Source of the DNA: M3007 sp031425155
GTDB lineage: Bacteria; Bacteroidota; Bacteroidia; Chitinophagales; Saprospiraceae
Assembly: GCA_031425155.1 (NCBI GenBank)
Contig: JANPIV010000036.1
Coordinates: 60,534-124,533 of the forward strand
Direction of reading: 5' to 3'
DNA: 64,000 bases
Positions within the stretch are counted from its first letter, which is position 1. Each line of letters starts with the position of its first letter. The position numbers and the translations under genes are program-made. This document shows positions 15,953 through 25,096 of this stretch, in pieces. The notes beneath the pieces were generated by a model. The model had not been told where the DNA came from. It saw only the letters and a program-made list of their open reading frames with translations, and made no database searches.

Positions 15953-16546
15953 TTAATCCTCGTCGTCGTCGAATTTGTTGTTACGGGCAGCATAACCGGG
16001 TTCTTCCGTAGTCTCGCTATCGCCGCTTTCCCAGTCTTCATTGCTGCTGGTCGGGCGTTTGGCGTTGGGCAGCCGCACCTTATCGCTGATCGGTTTGCCT
16101 GCCGGACGATCATTCTCCAGTGTTGGGAAAGATTCGCTGTTGATGGAATCCGCATGGTGCTCCCGAACGGCATTGGCCATGTTCTTTCCGTCAATGCTTT
16201 TGGTGGCATGTGGCACGAGGCGCAGACGCTCTTTGCTGATGAGTTGGCCGGTCACGCTGCAAATACCGTAGGTCTTGTTCTGGATGCGCAGCCCGGCGTT
16301 GCGCAGGTCTTGCACATAACGTTGCTGGCGCTGGAGCATCCGTTGGAGCATCTCCAGATCGGTATGGGCAGTGGAATCATCGTACCAGTCGCCGCCTTGC
16401 TGATTGAAACCATTTTCGTTCAAATCAGAAATTTGACGCTCCGTCGTATTCAATTCTTCCTGCGCGACATTTAATTTTTCTTCAATCAGCGTTTTGAATT
16501 CTTGTAAGTCCTCATCGCTGTAGCGCACTTTCGGTTCGTGTGACAT
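15953..16546 (-). CDS. DksA/TraR-family protein with reduced zinc finger
   Basis: A 197-residue protein. The first 110 residues form the coiled-coil hairpin of DksA/TraR proteins (EDLQEFKTLIEEKLNVAQEEL ... MLQRMLQRQQRYVQDLRNA), followed by the finger region RIQNKTYGICSVTGQLISKERLRLVPHATKSI. Canonical DksA has four zinc cysteines (CxxC twice); here only one Cys remains, with Thr and His at other positions, so zinc binding is likely lost or altered, as in many Bacteroidota relatives. The last 65 residues are acidic and disordered (DDDED end). Such proteins bind the secondary channel of RNA polymerase and modulate initiation. It has its own terminator and is transcribed convergently to cydB. Confidence 0.85.
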   Translation of the reverse strand: MSHEPKVRYSDEDLQEFKTLIEEKLNVAQEELNTTERQISDLNENGFNQQGGDWYDDSTAHTDLEMLQRMLQRQQRYVQDLRNAGLRIQNKTYGICSVTGQLISKERLRLVPHATKSIDGKNMANAVREHHADSINSESFPTLENDRPAGKPISDKVRLPNAKRPTSSNEDWESGDSETTEEPGYAARNNKFDDDED

Positions 16547-16958
16547 GAGTCAAAATAAGTAGGTTAAATGCTTAAATGTGAGTTGGGGAGGCTTTTGGAA
16601 GCGGCAAAATTAGGGCAAAAAATCACCGCATTTACTCAAAATGGGAAAATTAAATAATTGTTTCGGCAGCTATTGACCAAATCATTTATTTCAACATAAT
16701 AATTGCAAACAGAAAAAACCGAAGTATTAAAGACAAATTATTTACAGCAAATAGAATTCAATTCCGCCCATACAACGCCTTTCCAACTGCGAACGCCCTT
16801 TAACAACCAGATCAGAAGTTGGTTCAACTATCGAATACTCATCCCCGTACACCACATAAATCGGGAATTTCGACGTACTTTTGCGGCGCCTTACCACCTA
16901 CCCAAACCGATATTGCTGCTGGTTCGCCGGCTGTTCACCCAAGCTGTTTACTTGAAAA
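16547..16958. other. Intergenic region upstream of the E1 gene
   Basis: A 412-bp gap between divergent genes. A TTG-started frame of 87 codons runs through it but overlaps the E1 start and has no family features, so it is not called. TACTTTTG at 16876-16883 matches the -7 consensus 76 bases before the E1 ATG. The left part is AT-rich and probably holds the promoter of the DksA-like gene. Confidence 0.4.
16876..16883 (+). promoter_or_regulatory. TAnnTTTG -7 box for the E1 fusion gene
   Basis: TACTTTTG matches the Bacteroidota -7 consensus and lies 76 bases before the ATG at 16959. No clear -33 box was found. Confidence 0.4.
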
Positions 16959-19361
16959 ATGGTTGAATCAAAAACGCCACCACGCCCATTGAAGCCCGCT
17001 GATGTACCCATTGCTGCCTACCGCGAGGAAGTGCTGCAGGATTTCCGCATCTGCTGCCTCAGTCGGGAGGCGAGTATCATCGCCCGCAAGGAGGTGCTCA
17101 CCGGACGCGCCAACTTTGGTATCATCGGCGATGGCAAAGAAGTCGCCCAGGTGGCACTAGCCAAAGCTTGGCGCAAAGGCGATTTCCGCTCGGGTTACTA
17201 CCGGGACCAGACCTTGATTTTTGCACTCGGTCTGAGTACGCTCGACGAGTTTTTTGCCCAACTCTACGGCGATCCCTACGGCGACCCATTCTCCGGCGGT
17301 CGCCAAATGAACTGCCATTTTTCTACCCCGCTGGTGGACGAAGCGGGCCGCTGGACGGATCATAAAAACCGCTACAATATTACTGCTGATACGGCTCCCA
17401 CCGCTGGCCAGATGGCGCGGGGTCTGGGGCTAGCTTTCGCTTCCAAGAAATACCGCGAACAACCGGCCGTTGGCGGCAATTTTTCTAATAATGGCGATGA
17501 AGTTACTTTCGTCACCATTGGTGACGCCTCTACTTCGGAAGGTGCTTTTTGGGAAACCATGAATGCCGCCGGGGTGCTGCAAGTGCCGCTGGCCGTCAAT
17601 GTCTGGGACGATGGATATGGCATTTCGGTGCCCAAAAAATACCAGACGGTGAAGGAGAGCATTTCGGCTGCGCTGGCCGGTATGCAGACCGAAGGCGACG
17701 ATACGGGCATGGAAATTTACGTCGGCAAAGGCTGGGACTATCCCGGGCTGTGCCGCCTCTACCGCGAGGGCGTGGAAAAAATACGCACGACCCACCGGCC
17801 CGCCCTGTTCCATATTCAGGAAATAACGCAGCAGCTGGGCCACTCTACTTCCGGCGATCACCGTCGCTACAAATCACCGGAACGCCTGACTTTCGAAGAA
17901 GAATTTGACTGCAATCGCCGGATGGCCGACTGGATGGTGGAAACCGGCCTGGCGACACCCGAAGAAATAAAAGCCATCAAGGCCGAGGCCAAGCGGGAAG
18001 CCACTGCCGCCGCCCAACGCGCCTACCGGGCTTACCACGACCGTGTAACGGGTCTGCGCACTCAAATGACTGCCCTCCTGCGCGCCGTCGAATCTGCCCA
18101 TCCCGAGGTACCGGTTTTGGGAGAAATTATTCAAGAACTGGGTCAGCGGCGCGATTCCCTGCGCTACGATCTGCCTCAGACAGCCCGTCGCGCCCTGTTT
18201 GTTTTGCATAAAAAAGACAGCCCGGCCAAAGTGGAGCTGGCGGCTTTCGCCGCTTCCGAAATAACCGAGGGCGACCGCATTTACAGCCGCTATCTGATGA
18301 GCGAGTCGCGGTATTCTGCCTTAAAAGTACCGGCGGCGGCGGCGCAATATTCCGATGCTTCGCCCGTCCGCGATGGGTACGAAGTGCTCAATGCCTGCTT
18401 TGATCACAACTTTGCCACGCGACCCAATCTCTATGCTTTCGGGGAAGATGTAGGCCAGATCGGTGATGTGAATCAGGGTCTGCGCGGTATGCAACTGAAA
18501 TACGGCGAGGAGCGCATTTTTGATACCGGCATCCGCGAATGGACCATCATGGGCCAGGCGATTGGTATGGCGATGCGCGGTCTGCGGCCCATTGCCGAAA
18601 TACAATACCTTGATTATCTGCTCTATGGCCTCGCGCCGCTCTCCGACGACCTGTGTACGTTGCGCTGGCGTTCCAATAACCAGCAAGTCGCGCCCGCCAT
18701 CATTCGCACCCGTGGCCACCGGCTGGTGGGCGTGTGGCATGCGGGTTCGCCGATGGGTATGATGCTCGGTTCCCTGCGTGGCATGTGGATCTGTGTGCCG
18801 CGCAACATGACCCAGGCCGCCGGTATGTATAATACGCTGCTGCAAAGCGACGACCCGGCCATTGTGGTGGAAGTACTAAATGGTTACCGTTTAAAAGAAC
18901 GCTTGCCAGACAATATCGGCACTTTCACCATACCGCTCGGTGTGCCGGAAGTGCTACGTACGGGCACCGATCTGACTCTCGTTACGTATGGTGCTTCGGT
19001 GCGTATTGCCGACGAAGCCTGTGTTTTGCTGGCGCACCACGGTGTGGAGGTAGAACTCATTGATGTTCAGACGCTGCTGCCTTTCGATCTGCCGGAAATT
19101 TGTCTGGAAAGTTTGAAAAAAACCAATCGGGTGCTGTTTCTGGATGAAGATTTCGAGGGCGGCGCGTCGGCGTATTTATTACAACAACTACTGGAAAAAC
19201 AAGGTGGCTACCGTTATCTGGATTCCGCGCCGGTGACCATATTCGCCAAACCGCATCGCCCCGGTTATGGGCAGGATGGCGATTATCACAGCAAACCGCA
19301 GGTAGAAGATGTGGTGGAGGCCGTGTTTAGGTTGATGGGGGAAGCAGAGCCGGGACGATAA
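16959..19361 (+). CDS. 2-oxoacid dehydrogenase E1, alpha-beta fusion
   Basis: An 800-residue thiamine-diphosphate enzyme joining both E1 subunits of a pyruvate or branched-chain 2-oxoacid dehydrogenase complex. The alpha part covers about residues 20-380 (GYYRDQTLIFALG; the thiamine-diphosphate motif GDASTSEGAFWETMNAAGV ending in NVWDDGYGISVP). A helical linker follows, then the beta part from about 445 to 795 (FGEDVGQIGDVNQGLRGMQ; EVLNGYRLKERLPD; the TGTDLTLVTYGASV segment; FLDEDFEGGASAYLLQQLLE). It decarboxylates the 2-oxoacid and passes the acyl group to E2 lipoyl domains. No E2 or E3 gene lies in the window. The fused form is usual in Bacteroidota, where it is often annotated as branched-chain type; substrate cannot be fixed from sequence. 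Confidence 0.9.
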   Translation: MVESKTPPRPLKPADVPIAAYREEVLQDFRICCLSREASIIARKEVLTGRANFGIIGDGKEVAQVALAKAWRKGDFRSGYYRDQTLIFALGLSTLDEFFAQLYGDPYGDPFSGGRQMNCHFSTPLVDEAGRWTDHKNRYNITADTAPTAGQMARGLGLAFASKKYREQPAVGGNFSNNGDEVTFVTIGDASTSEGAFWETMNAAGVLQVPLAVNVWDDGYGISVPKKYQTVKESISAALAGMQTEGDDTGMEIYVGKGWDYPGLCRLYREGVEKIRTTHRPALFHIQEITQQLGHSTSGDHRRYKSPERLTFEEEFDCNRRMADWMVETGLATPEEIKAIKAEAKREATAAAQRAYRAYHDRVTGLRTQMTALLRAVESAHPEVPVLGEIIQELGQRRDSLRYDLPQTARRALFVLHKKDSPAKVELAAFAASEITEGDRIYSRYLMSESRYSALKVPAAAAQYSDASPVRDGYEVLNACFDHNFATRPNLYAFGEDVGQIGDVNQGLRGMQLKYGEERIFDTGIREWTIMGQAIGMAMRGLRPIAEIQYLDYLLYGLAPLSDDLCTLRWRSNNQQVAPAIIRTRGHRLVGVWHAGSPMGMMLGSLRGMWICVPRNMTQAAGMYNTLLQSDDPAIVVEVLNGYRLKERLPDNIGTFTIPLGVPEVLRTGTDLTLVTYGASVRIADEACVLLAHHGVEVELIDVQTLLPFDLPEICLESLKKTNRVLFLDEDFEGGASAYLLQQLLEKQGGYRYLDSAPVTIFAKPHRPGYGQDGDYHSKPQVEDVVEAVFRLMGEAEPGR

Positions 19362-19422
19362 GGCTATTGTGGATTTGGAAAAATGTGGGATTTGCTTTTA
19401 TTTTGTTTTAAAAATATAGGTC

Positions 19423-19671
19423 ATGGTCTTCGAGCAACAAAAACTAGAATTAATACAACTCATACTGACTTTGCAGGACCCTCAACTCCTGACAAAAATT
19501 GAGCAGTTTTTGAAAACGAACACTTCACAAGGGAAGTCATTATCTCCTGTTGTGCCGCAAGAAAAGAGCAAGCGTAAATATGGTTTTGCAAAAGGAATGA
19601 CTTTGTATGTTGCTCCTGATTTTGATGAAACGCCACCGGGTTTTGAAGAATATATGCCAAACCCAGCCTGA
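19423..19671 (+). CDS. VapB-like antitoxin (DUF2281-type)
   Basis: An 82-residue protein beginning MVFEQQKLELIQLILTLQDP with a helical N-terminal half and ending in a toxin-wrapping tail FDETPPGFEEYMP, the typical end of DUF2281 antitoxins. Its TGA stop shares one base with the ATG of the following PIN toxin (TGATG), a classic coupled arrangement. AT-rich relative to its neighbours. It probably binds VapC and represses the pair. Confidence 0.8.
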   Translation: MVFEQQKLELIQLILTLQDPQLLTKIEQFLKTNTSQGKSLSPVVPQEKSKRKYGFAKGMTLYVAPDFDETPPGFEEYMPNPA

Positions 19672-20057
19672 TGAATTATCTGATTGATACCCACGTTTTG
19701 ATTTGGTTTGGTGAGACAAGTGACCGATTGCCTGCTCACATTCGACAATTAATAGAGGATACTTCCAATACTATTTTTGTCAGTCATGCCACTATTTGGG
19801 AAATGACTTTAAAAATAGCACTAGGTAAATTACAGGTTAAATACTCATTGGAAGAATGGCAGAAATTCTTACTCTCTAATAAATTTACGCTGCTTCCCAA
19901 CGCTTTTCAACATTATCAAACGCTATTGATTTTACCTTTTCATCATTACGATCCTTTTGATCGTTTGATAATTTCACAGGCGATGGCAGAAGGATTAACT
20001 ATTATCACTCACGACTCCAAATTTTTATCTTATCAAGTACAATTGCAGCATTTTTAA
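19671..20057 (+). CDS. VapC-type PIN-domain ribonuclease toxin
   Basis: A 128-residue PIN protein. The acidic metal-binding set is complete: Asp6 in LIDTHVLIW, Glu44 in TIWEMTLK, Asp97 in PFDRLIISQA and Asp115 in THDSKF. VapC toxins cleave tRNA or rRNA and stop growth when the antitoxin is lost. The gene starts inside the stop codon of the antitoxin gene. The pair is inserted between the E1 gene and the metal-efflux locus without evident link to either. Confidence 0.9.
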   Translation: MNYLIDTHVLIWFGETSDRLPAHIRQLIEDTSNTIFVSHATIWEMTLKIALGKLQVKYSLEEWQKFLLSNKFTLLPNAFQHYQTLLILPFHHYDPFDRLIISQAMAEGLTIITHDSKFLSYQVQLQHF

Positions 20058-20107
20058 TCATTGAGTAACACCCGCAAACTGTTGATATTTATACTACCTT
20101 TACCGCC

Positions 20108-20491
20108 ATGCGTAGCGCAGCCGCGTCTTTTTTCCTTTTTGTGTACTTGTTTGCCAACACGGAACTACACCAGTTGGTGAAGGCTCCTGCTTTTGTCGGA
20201 CACTACGTAGAGCATAAGCAGGAAGACCCGAACATGACGCTGGCCGAGTTTATAAAAATCCATTATTTCAGCGGCAATATAAAGGACGCTGACTACGCAC
20301 AAGATATGCAACTGCCGTTCAAAACCACGGATTGCAGTATTTTCAGTGCCTCGCATACTGTGCCACCATTCGTATTTTGTGCTTTATTCCCGGTGGTTGC
20401 CATGGAGCCAACCGGCCTTCCCCTGTACGATCAATCGGCCCTTCCTTCCTCACATCTGGCCGATATTTGGCAACCGCCCAAGGCTGCATAA
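20108..20491 (+). CDS. Exported hypothetical protein of the metal-efflux locus
   Basis: A 127-residue protein with a hydrophobic N-terminus (SAAASFFLFVYLFANTELHQL) and a conserved-looking middle (LVKAPAFVGHYVEHKQEDPNMTLAEFIKIHYFSGNIKDADYAQDMQLPF). Proteins of this layout are commonly found directly ahead of CusA/CzcA efflux pumps in Bacteroidota; this is recollection of genome context, not a search result. The His/Glu/Asp content would suit a periplasmic metal-binding role, which is inference. It lies 243 bp before cusA in the same direction. Confidence 0.6.
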   Translation: MRSAAASFFLFVYLFANTELHQLVKAPAFVGHYVEHKQEDPNMTLAEFIKIHYFSGNIKDADYAQDMQLPFKTTDCSIFSASHTVPPFVFCALFPVVAMEPTGLPLYDQSALPSSHLADIWQPPKAA

Positions 20492-20617
20492 GTTCCCCTT
20501 TTTCTTGGTTTGGACAATGTGGACTGCTGCGCCTCGCGTGGCAGGCTGCACCGTTTTCGCGTTTGGCCATTTTGGTCAGGTGATGACCACTTCGGTGGGT
20601 CATTCAGCGATAAAGCA

Positions 20618-20633
20618 GTCACAATGATGTGAC
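20618..20633 (+). promoter_or_regulatory. Palindrome upstream of the efflux pump
   Basis: GTCACA-ATGA-TGTGAC is a perfect 6-4-6 inverted repeat about 100 bases before the cusA start, a size suitable for a dimeric repressor. The regulator is not in the window. It could be chance. Confidence 0.3.
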
Positions 20634-20734
20634 ATTCAGGTCTTTAAAGATTCAAGCCAAGTTCGATAACTTTATTGCAAGCCATTCGCCCGGTCTGAAA
20701 AACGACCGCTGGCGGAGCAAATCCATTAAGCAAC

Positions 20735-23700
20735 ATGCTGGATCAGATCATTCAGTTTTCTATAAAAAACAAGCTCATCGTCGGGCTTTTCACCCTGGCT
20801 TTGGTTGGCTATGGCCTCTATGAAACCGCGCGGTTGCCCATTGATGCCGTGCCGGATATTACCAACAATCAGGTGCAGGTCATCACGACTGCCCCTTCGC
20901 TCGGTGCGCCCGATGTGGAGCGGCTGATCACCTTTCCGATCGAACAGGCCAACAGCAATATTCCGGGCCTGAAAGAGATTCGCAGTTTCAGCCGTTTCGG
21001 CCTATCATTGGTCACCATCGTTTTCAACGACGACGTGGACATCTATTGGGCGCGGCAACAGATCAGCGAGCGGCTGCAACAGGCGCAGGCACAAATCCCG
21101 CCGGGCATCGCCACGCCTTCTATGGCCCCGGTGACCACGGGTTTGGGCGAAATTTATCAGTACGTGGTGCGTGCCAAACCGGGTTTTGAAAACAAATACA
21201 GCCTGCGCGACCTGCGCACCATCCAGGATTGGATGGTGCGGCGGCAATTGCTCGGCACTCAGGGCGTGGCCGATGTCTCGACTTTCGGCGGCGAGCTGAA
21301 ACAATACGAAGTAGCCGTGCTGCCCGACCGCTTGAAATCGTTTGGGCTGACCATCACCGATGTGTTCCGTGCTTTGGAAAGCAACAATGAGAACACCGGT
21401 GGCGCATATATTGAGAAAGGCCCGACGGTGCTGTATATCCGCAGTGAGGGTCTGGTGGGCAATCAGGACGACATTGAAAACATTGTGGTCAAAACAACGG
21501 ACAACGGCATGCCGGTGCTCGTGCGGGATGTAGCCAAAGTAGGAGAGGGGGCGGCCACCCGCTACGGTGCCGTGTGCTACAACGACGAGGGCGAAGTGGC
21601 CGGTGCGGTGGTGATGATGCTGAAAGGCGAAAACTCCTCCACGGTCATCAAAAATGTGAAGGCGAAAATCGAGGCCATTCAAAAAACACTGCCGGAAGGC
21701 GTGGTCATCGAAGCATTCCTGGATCGCACCAAAATGGTGAACAACGCCATCAGCACCGTAGAAACCAACCTGCTGGAAGGGGCACTCATCGTGGTTTTTG
21801 TGCTGGTCTTCTTCCTGGCCAACGTGCGCGCCGGACTGATCGTAGCCTCCGTCATCCCTTTATCCATGCTTTTTGCGATCATTTTGATGAATATGTTTGG
21901 CGTGGGCGGCAACCTGATGAGCCTCGGGGCCATTGATTTTGGCCTGATCGTGGACGGGGCGGTGATCGTGGTGGAAGGTATTATGCACCAACTTACCCAT
22001 AGTAAACATTTCAAAAATACGAACCGCCTCACGGCCGGGCAAATGAACGAAGAAGTTCACCATGCTTCTTCACGTATCATGAATGCGGCGGTATTCGGGC
22101 AAATCATCATTTTAATCGTCTATTTGCCCATTTTTTCGCTGCAAGGCATTGAAGGCAAGATGTTCAAACCGATGGCGCAGACGGTGTCATTTGCCATTTT
22201 GGGGGCATTTATCCTTTCGCTGACCTACATCCCGATGATGAGTGCGCTGTTCATCAGCAAGCGGATTTCGCACAAAAACTCCCTGAGCGACCGCCTGATG
22301 GCTCGTTTAGAGCGCTGGTACCAGCATAGTTTGGAGCGCGTCCTGCATTTCCCCAAAACCGTCATTGCCGTTTCGTTGGCCTTGCTAGCCGGTTCCGTGC
22401 TGATTATGGGTACGCTGGGCGGCGAGTTTATCCCGGAATTGGAAGAAGGCGATTTCGCGGTGGATACGCGGGTGCTGACCGGCAGCAACCTCAACACTAC
22501 CATCGAAGCAACGCAAAAAACGGCGGCGGTGCTGCTCAAAAATTTCCCGGAAGTCCAAAAAGTAGTGACCAAAATCGGCAGCGGCGAAATACCCACCGAT
22601 CCCATGCCCATCGAGGCCAGCGACATGATGGTCATTTTGAAGGACAAAAAAGAGTGGACTTCCGCTAAGTCGTTCGACGAACTGGCCGAAAAAATGAATG
22701 CCAAAATCCAGGCCATTCCCGGGGTCACCGCCGGGTTTCAGTTTCCGGTACAGATGCGTTTCAACGAACTGATGACCGGAGCGCGGCAGGATGTGGTATG
22801 CAAGATTTTCGGGGAAAATCTGGATACCCTCGCCAAATACGCCGCCAAACTGGGCGACCTCAGCGGCCGCGTGGAAGGCGCCATCGAACTCTACGTGGAG
22901 CAGGTGAACGGGATGCCGCAAATTGTGGTCAACTACCAGCGCCCGGTCATGGCCAAATATGGGTTGAGCATTTCAGATGTCAACCGAACGCTCAACGCTG
23001 CATTTGCCGGTGCCGTGGCCGGGCAGGTGTACGAAGGCGAAAAACGTTTTGACCTGGTGGTGCGCGTGGCGGGCGAAGGGCGCAAGACCATCGCCGACGT
23101 GCAAAACCTGCTGATTGCCACGCCCTCGGGGCTGCAAATCCCGCTTTCGCAGGTGGCCGAGGTGCAGGAAATCGAAGGCCCCAATCAGATTCAGCGCGAG
23201 GATGCCAGACGACGGATCATTGTCGGCTTCAACGTGCGCGGTCGCGATGTGCAGAGCATCGTCAAAGAGTTGCAGGGAAAAGTAGAACAGCAGATCAAAT
23301 TCCCGCCCGGCTACTACGTCACCTACGGGGGTGCGTTCGAGAACCTGCAAGCCGCCCGGCAGCGGCTCAGCGTGGCCGTTCCGGTGGCCCTCGCGCTGAT
23401 TTTCCTGATGTTGTATTTTGCTTTTGGCTCGGTCAGGCAAAGTTTGCTGATTTACTCGGCCATCCCGTTGTCGGCCATTGGCGGCATTGTGGCCCTGTGG
23501 ATGCGTGGGCTGCCGTTCAGCATTTCGGCGGGCGTGGGCTTCATCGCGCTGTTTGGTGTAGCCGTGCTGAACGGCATCGTGCTGATTTCGGAATTCAACC
23601 GCCTCTACGCCGAAGGCTGGGACGATACGCGCCGGGTGGTGCTGATGGGTACCAAAATCCGCCTGCGTTCTATTTTGATGACCGCTCTCGCGCCTTCGCT

Positions 23701-25084
23701 GGGTTTTATCCCGATGGCGATCAGCATGGGCGCGGGTGCGGAGGTGCAACGGCCTTTGGCTACGGTCGTCATCGGTGGCATTGTTTCGGCTACTTTGTTG
23801 ACGCTGTTTGTGTTACCAACTTTGTTCGTACTATTGGAAAAAAAAGGAAAGAAAATAAAACCCGTGGCGGCGGCCCTGTTTTTGTTGTTTTTAGCGGCTG
23901 ATTCTGGTCAGGCCCAGTCGCCCATTGGCCTGTCCGAAGCACTGGAACTGGCCACTGCCCAAAGCCTGCCGCTGGAATCTGCCCGGCTCAACGAACAGTT
24001 TTATGAAAAAATGCAGGGCACGTGGCGGGAGTTGGACAAAACCAATTTTTCGATCGAGTTAGGCCAGTTTAACAGCCGCGCTTTCGACAATAAGCTGGGG
24101 TTTTCGCAAAATATCCAGTTTCCGCAGGTATATAAAACCCAGCGGCGCTTGCTCTCCGAGCAGGCTCTGACTGCGCAGGCGCAATCAAAAATGGCGCGGC
24201 AAACCCTGAAAACGGAGCTCAGCCGCTTGTTTTATGACTATTTGTGGCTGCGCGAAAAGGAAAAACTCTTGCAGGAAGCCGACAGCATTTACCGGCTTTT
24301 TGAGGAAAAAGCCTTGCTGCGTTTTCAAAAAGGGGAGACCAATTTGCTGGAAAAAGCCACTGCTCAGTTGCAGCGTCAGCAAATCGGTAACCAACTGACG
24401 ATGCTCCGTCAGGACGCGCAAATCGTGTTGCAGCAGTTCAATTTTTTACTGCATACCGATCGCCCGCGCACCCCGCAAGCCACCCGGCCGCTGCTGGCCT
24501 TGCCTGTCCCGGGCGATACCGCCGGGCTGGCCGCCTGGCCACAGATGCAGTGGCAACAACACCTGCTCCAAACGGCCCGCTGGTCGGTTGCCGTGGAAAA
24601 GGCCAAACTGCTGCCCGGCGTATCCGTCGGCCTGAGTAGCCAAAGTATCATTGGCTACCAAAGGGTAGGGGACACGGAGCGGTATTTCAACGGCTGGAAG
24701 CGCTTTAATTATCTGGGCGCGGGCGTGGCCATCCCAATTTTTTCCAAAGCACAGCGGGCGCGGATTTCTGCGCTGCAAGTGCAGGTGCTGCAACAGCAAA
24801 AGGAACTGGATTGGCTGGAACAACGCACCGTGGCCGAGCGTAACACCGCCCGCCAGCAGGTGCAGAAATACTGGGACAGCCTTCGGTTTTACCGGGATCA
24901 GGCCCTGCCAAACGCTACAACCATCGTCTCCACCGCCAGTCGGCAGTTTGCAGCAGGCGAGATCAACTACCTCGAATGGGTGATGCTGGTCAATCAAAGT
25001 TTTGAGCTGCAAGGCCAATATCTGAATGAGCAAAACAGCTACAACCAGGCCGTACTCCATTTTCAAACATTCATCAACGAATAA
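20735..25084 (+). CDS. CusA/CzcA heavy-metal RND pump fused to a TolC-type outer-membrane protein
   Basis: A 1449-residue fusion. Residues 1-1040 are a full heavy-metal RND transporter with 12 membrane helices, including the proton-relay motif of metal-specific pumps DFGLIVDGAVIVVE and the large periplasmic loops. At about 1042-1062 comes a signal-peptide-like segment (AAALFLLFLAADSGQAQ), and residues 1063-1449 are a TolC/CusC-type outer-membrane factor (LSEALELATAQSLPLESARL ... EINYLEWVMLVNQSFELQGQYL). The pump exports monovalent or divalent metal ions such as Cu/Ag or Co/Zn/Cd; the exact metal is not determinable here. The internal signal-like segment suggests the outer-membrane part is released after translocation. 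The adaptor gene follows 12 bases later, completing the tripartite system. Confidence 0.9.
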   Translation: MLDQIIQFSIKNKLIVGLFTLALVGYGLYETARLPIDAVPDITNNQVQVITTAPSLGAPDVERLITFPIEQANSNIPGLKEIRSFSRFGLSLVTIVFNDDVDIYWARQQISERLQQAQAQIPPGIATPSMAPVTTGLGEIYQYVVRAKPGFENKYSLRDLRTIQDWMVRRQLLGTQGVADVSTFGGELKQYEVAVLPDRLKSFGLTITDVFRALESNNENTGGAYIEKGPTVLYIRSEGLVGNQDDIENIVVKTTDNGMPVLVRDVAKVGEGAATRYGAVCYNDEGEVAGAVVMMLKGENSSTVIKNVKAKIEAIQKTLPEGVVIEAFLDRTKMVNNAISTVETNLLEGALIVVFVLVFFLANVRAGLIVASVIPLSMLFAIILMNMFGVGGNLMSLGAIDFGLIVDGAVIVVEGIMHQLTHSKHFKNTNRLTAGQMNEEVHHASSRIMNAAVFGQIIILIVYLPIFSLQGIEGKMFKPMAQTVSFAILGAFILSLTYIPMMSALFISKRISHKNSLSDRLMARLERWYQHSLERVLHFPKTVIAVSLALLAGSVLIMGTLGGEFIPELEEGDFAVDTRVLTGSNLNTTIEATQKTAAVLLKNFPEVQKVVTKIGSGEIPTDPMPIEASDMMVILKDKKEWTSAKSFDELAEKMNAKIQAIPGVTAGFQFPVQMRFNELMTGARQDVVCKIFGENLDTLAKYAAKLGDLSGRVEGAIELYVEQVNGMPQIVVNYQRPVMAKYGLSISDVNRTLNAAFAGAVAGQVYEGEKRFDLVVRVAGEGRKTIADVQNLLIATPSGLQIPLSQVAEVQEIEGPNQIQREDARRRIIVGFNVRGRDVQSIVKELQGKVEQQIKFPPGYYVTYGGAFENLQAARQRLSVAVPVALALIFLMLYFAFGSVRQSLLIYSAIPLSAIGGIVALWMRGLPFSISAGVGFIALFGVAVLNGIVLISEFNRLYAEGWDDTRRVVLMGTKIRLRSILMTALAPSLGFIPMAISMGAGAEVQRPLATVVIGGIVSATLLTLFVLPTLFVLLEKKGKKIKPVAAALFLLFLAADSGQAQSPIGLSEALELATAQSLPLESARLNEQFYEKMQGTWRELDKTNFSIELGQFNSRAFDNKLGFSQNIQFPQVYKTQRRLLSEQALTAQAQSKMARQTLKTELSRLFYDYLWLREKEKLLQEADSIYRLFEEKALLRFQKGETNLLEKATAQLQRQQIGNQLTMLRQDAQIVLQQFNFLLHTDRPRTPQATRPLLALPVPGDTAGLAAWPQMQWQQHLLQTARWSVAVEKAKLLPGVSVGLSSQSIIGYQRVGDTERYFNGWKRFNYLGAGVAIPIFSKAQRARISALQVQVLQQQKELDWLEQRTVAERNTARQQVQKYWDSLRFYRDQALPNATTIVSTASRQFAAGEINYLEWVMLVNQSFELQGQYLNEQNSYNQAVLHFQTFINE

Positions 25085-25096
25085 AAAAGATAACTA

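Noticed and set aside
16703..16966. 87-codon frame between the DksA-like and E1 genes
   Set aside because: It needs a TTG start, overlaps the E1 start, spans a promoter-like box and shows no recognisable features.
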